Source: DATDOO01 sp035293245 (GTDB taxonomy: Bacteria; Pseudomonadota; Gammaproteobacteria; Methylococcales; Methylococcaceae). From it: a stretch of DNA of 7,485 nt. The notes under the pieces are model-generated. The model was not told the DNA's origin, made no database searches, and worked only from the letters and a program-made list of their open reading frames with translations. Where the stretch lies: assembly GCA_035293245.1 (NCBI GenBank), contig DATDOO010000279.1, positions 1-7,485 of the forward strand. Reading direction: 5' to 3'. Positions 6,344 through 7,485 of the stretch are shown piece after piece. Within the stretch, counting starts at the first letter, position 1. The number at the start of each line of letters is the position of its first letter. The position numbers and the translations under genes were made by a program.

Positions 6344-6660
6344 CCCTGATCCATCCGGAAAACAGGACGCTTCCCGCCTACCGGTCCGGCCAGTATCTGA
6401 CGGTGCTGGTGGAGCGGGAGGGGCAGCCTCCCTTGCGGCGCTGTTATTCCCTGGCCGCCTGGGACAAACGGCCCGCACGTTACGAACTGGCCATCCGCCA
6501 CCTGCCCAGCGACTGCCGCGCCGGCCATTGCGGCGCCTGCCGGCTCACGGTGGCCGAGGGCCGGACCCGTTGGCTCGTGCCGCCGAAATATCCGGTTGCT
6601 GGAAACGAAATCCTCGCCTGCTGCACGGTGCCGGAATCCGATCTGCGTCTGGTGCGATGA
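6301..6660 (+). pseudogene. Truncated flavin/2Fe-2S oxidoreductase lacking its NAD(P)H-binding domain
   Basis: The 119-codon frame from GTG 6301 contains the start and end of a ferredoxin-reductase-type protein. Residues 1-66 are the FAD-binding barrel of the FNR/phenol hydroxylase family: FSDDLFAVTLIHPE, YRSGQYLTVLVE and the flavin motif RRCYSL (46-51). Residues 68-119 are a plant-type 2Fe-2S ferredoxin domain: LPSDCRAGHCGACRLTV with C72, C77 and C80, and the fourth ligand in LACCTVPESDL (C107 or C108). The roughly 120-residue NAD(P)H-binding domain that should lie between them is missing, with the join near AIRH/LPSD (about 6495-6502). Without it the normal electron path from NAD(P)H is lost. 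The GTG may not be a native start, because the 5' end also abuts the PepSY remnant and residues may have been lost there. The stop overlaps the macA start (ATGA). Confidence 0.75.
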
Positions 6661-7485
6661 AGAACTGGCGGCGGTTTTCCCCATACCTGTGGTTCACCTT
6701 GCTGGTGGGCGGACTGATTGCCGGCCTGGCGTTCCGCGGCGGGCTGGCGCCGGAAACGGCGCAGGAAGCCTATGATTTCGTCGCTCCGACCATCGGACGC
6801 ATCGAGTCCGTGGTCACCGCCCAGGGCAAGCTGGAGCCGCAGGAGTACGTGGCGGTGGGCGCCCAGGTATCCGGCCAGTTGCGGAAAATCCACGTGGAGA
6901 TCGGCGATGTGGTGAAGGCCAGCGATTTGCTGGCCGAGATCGATCCCCGTGTCTACCAGGCGCGGGTGCAGGCCGACGAGGCGCGGCTCAAGACCTTGCG
7001 GGCGCAACTGGTGGAGCAGGAGGCGCAGAACATCCTGGCCGATCAGATCTACCGGCGCCAGCAGCGCCTGATCGCCAGCGACGCGGTGAGCCAGGAGGCC
7101 CTGCAGATCGCCGAAACCACACTGAAAGCCGGGCTGGCCAGGGCCGATTCCGTCCGGGCGCAGATCGAGGAGGCGCGCTCCACCCTGGACGGCGACCGAA
7201 CCAACCTGGGCTACACGCGCATATACGCGCCCATGGCCGGCACCGTGGTGCTGCAGAGCGCCCGCGAAGGCCAGACCCTCAACGCCACCCAGCAGGCGCC
7301 CACCATCCTGCAGATTTCCAACCTGGACCAGATGACCGTGCGCGCCCAGGTGGCCGAGGCGGACGTGATGCGCCTGGTGCCGGGCATGCCGGCCTATTTC
7401 GGCACCCTCGGCGCCCTGGAGCGGCGCTGGCAGGGCACGGTGCGGCAGGTGCTGCCGTCGCCTGAGGTGGTCAACGACGTGGTGC
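6657..7485 (+). CDS. macA: MacA-type periplasmic adaptor subunit of an ABC efflux pump (3' end outside window)
   Basis: Membrane-fusion (HlyD/RND-adaptor) protein that links the MacB inner-membrane ABC transporter to a TolC-like outer membrane channel. The first 276 codons are present without interruption. They show an N-terminal anchor or uncleaved signal (about 10-28, YLWFTLLVGGLIAGLAF), the first lipoyl half (about 45-95) with TAQGKLEP, VGAQVSGQL and IGDVVKASDLLAEIDP, an alpha-helical hairpin (about 98-182) with YRRQQRLIASDAVSQEAL, the second lipoyl half with TRIYAPMAGTVV and EGQTLNATQQAPTILQI, and the beta-barrel start with VRAQVAEADVMRL and VLPSPEVVND. The VGAQVSGQL and QQAPTIL signatures are those of MacA rather than other HlyD relatives. 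ATG at 6657 overlaps the reductase stop (ATGA), indicating translational coupling. MacB would be expected downstream. The substrate is unknown; MacAB relatives export macrolides, peptides or siderophores, and the neighbours suggest a metal chelate, by inference only. Confidence 0.88.
   Translation, partial: MKNWRRFSPYLWFTLLVGGLIAGLAFRGGLAPETAQEAYDFVAPTIGRIESVVTAQGKLEPQEYVAVGAQVSGQLRKIHVEIGDVVKASDLLAEIDPRVYQARVQADEARLKTLRAQLVEQEAQNILADQIYRRQQRLIASDAVSQEALQIAETTLKAGLARADSVRAQIEEARSTLDGDRTNLGYTRIYAPMAGTVVLQSAREGQTLNATQQAPTILQISNLDQMTVRAQVAEADVMRLVPGMPAYFGTLGALERRWQGTVRQVLPSPEVVNDVV

Noticed and set aside
5389..6684. Minus-strand open frame of 431 codons
   Set aside because: It is antisense to the receptor and reductase remnants, whose plus-strand motifs are unmistakable.
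1..7485. CRISPR arrays, insertion sequences, tRNA genes or phage attachment sites
   Set aside because: No regularly spaced repeats, terminal inverted repeats, transposase, tRNA-like cloverleaf or duplicated target site was seen. XerD here is the housekeeping recombinase, not a mobile-element integrase.

Overview
The window is GC-rich chromosomal DNA from a Gram-negative bacterium, most likely a gammaproteobacterium. The evidence is the gene order ffh, rpsP, rimM, trmD, rplS, gammaproteobacterial-type proteins of standard length (XerD of 298 aa, TrmD of 249 aa, Ffh of 454 aa), an LpxA-like start implying lipid A synthesis, and a TonB-dependent outer membrane receptor fragment. A methanotroph-like (Methylococcales) source is possible but cannot be shown from the sequence alone.

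The left two thirds (1-4934) is core housekeeping on the minus strand. In transcription order it holds ffh (SRP GTPase), an AT-rich gap with a good promoter, then the compact rpsP-rimM-trmD-rplS translation operon, which ends in a strong intrinsic terminator at 1532-1566. Only about 13 nt beyond that terminator begins a second group: an O6-alkylguanine-DNA alkyltransferase (ogt), xerD overlapping it by 14 nt, and the first 44 codons of an LpxA-like acyltransferase running off the left edge. All genes in this part are intact with their key residues, apart from the edge-truncated one.

The right third (4987-7485) is on the plus strand, divergent from ffh, and is different in character. It looks like the remains of a TonB-dependent metal or siderophore uptake locus in which each of four consecutive genes is damaged. 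A tonB gene is recognisable from membrane anchor to C-terminal domain only if about six single-base frame changes are allowed. Its C-terminal domain then runs in frame into the last third of a TonB-dependent receptor barrel. Next is a PepSY-type membrane protein reduced to its first 19 or so residues joined to a short later segment. Then comes a flavin/2Fe-2S reductase that has lost its NAD(P)H-binding middle. Only the last gene, a MacA-type periplasmic adaptor cut by the right edge, is intact as far as it can be seen. An intact version of this locus would plausibly import a metal chelate (TonB plus receptor), reduce it (PepSY protein plus reductase) and export something through a MacAB-type pump. 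That functional reading is inference.

No RNA genes, insertion sequences, CRISPR arrays or complete novel system were seen. The most notable signal is the run of gene damage between intact neighbours, which is either real decay by deletion and indels or a local sequencing or assembly fault.
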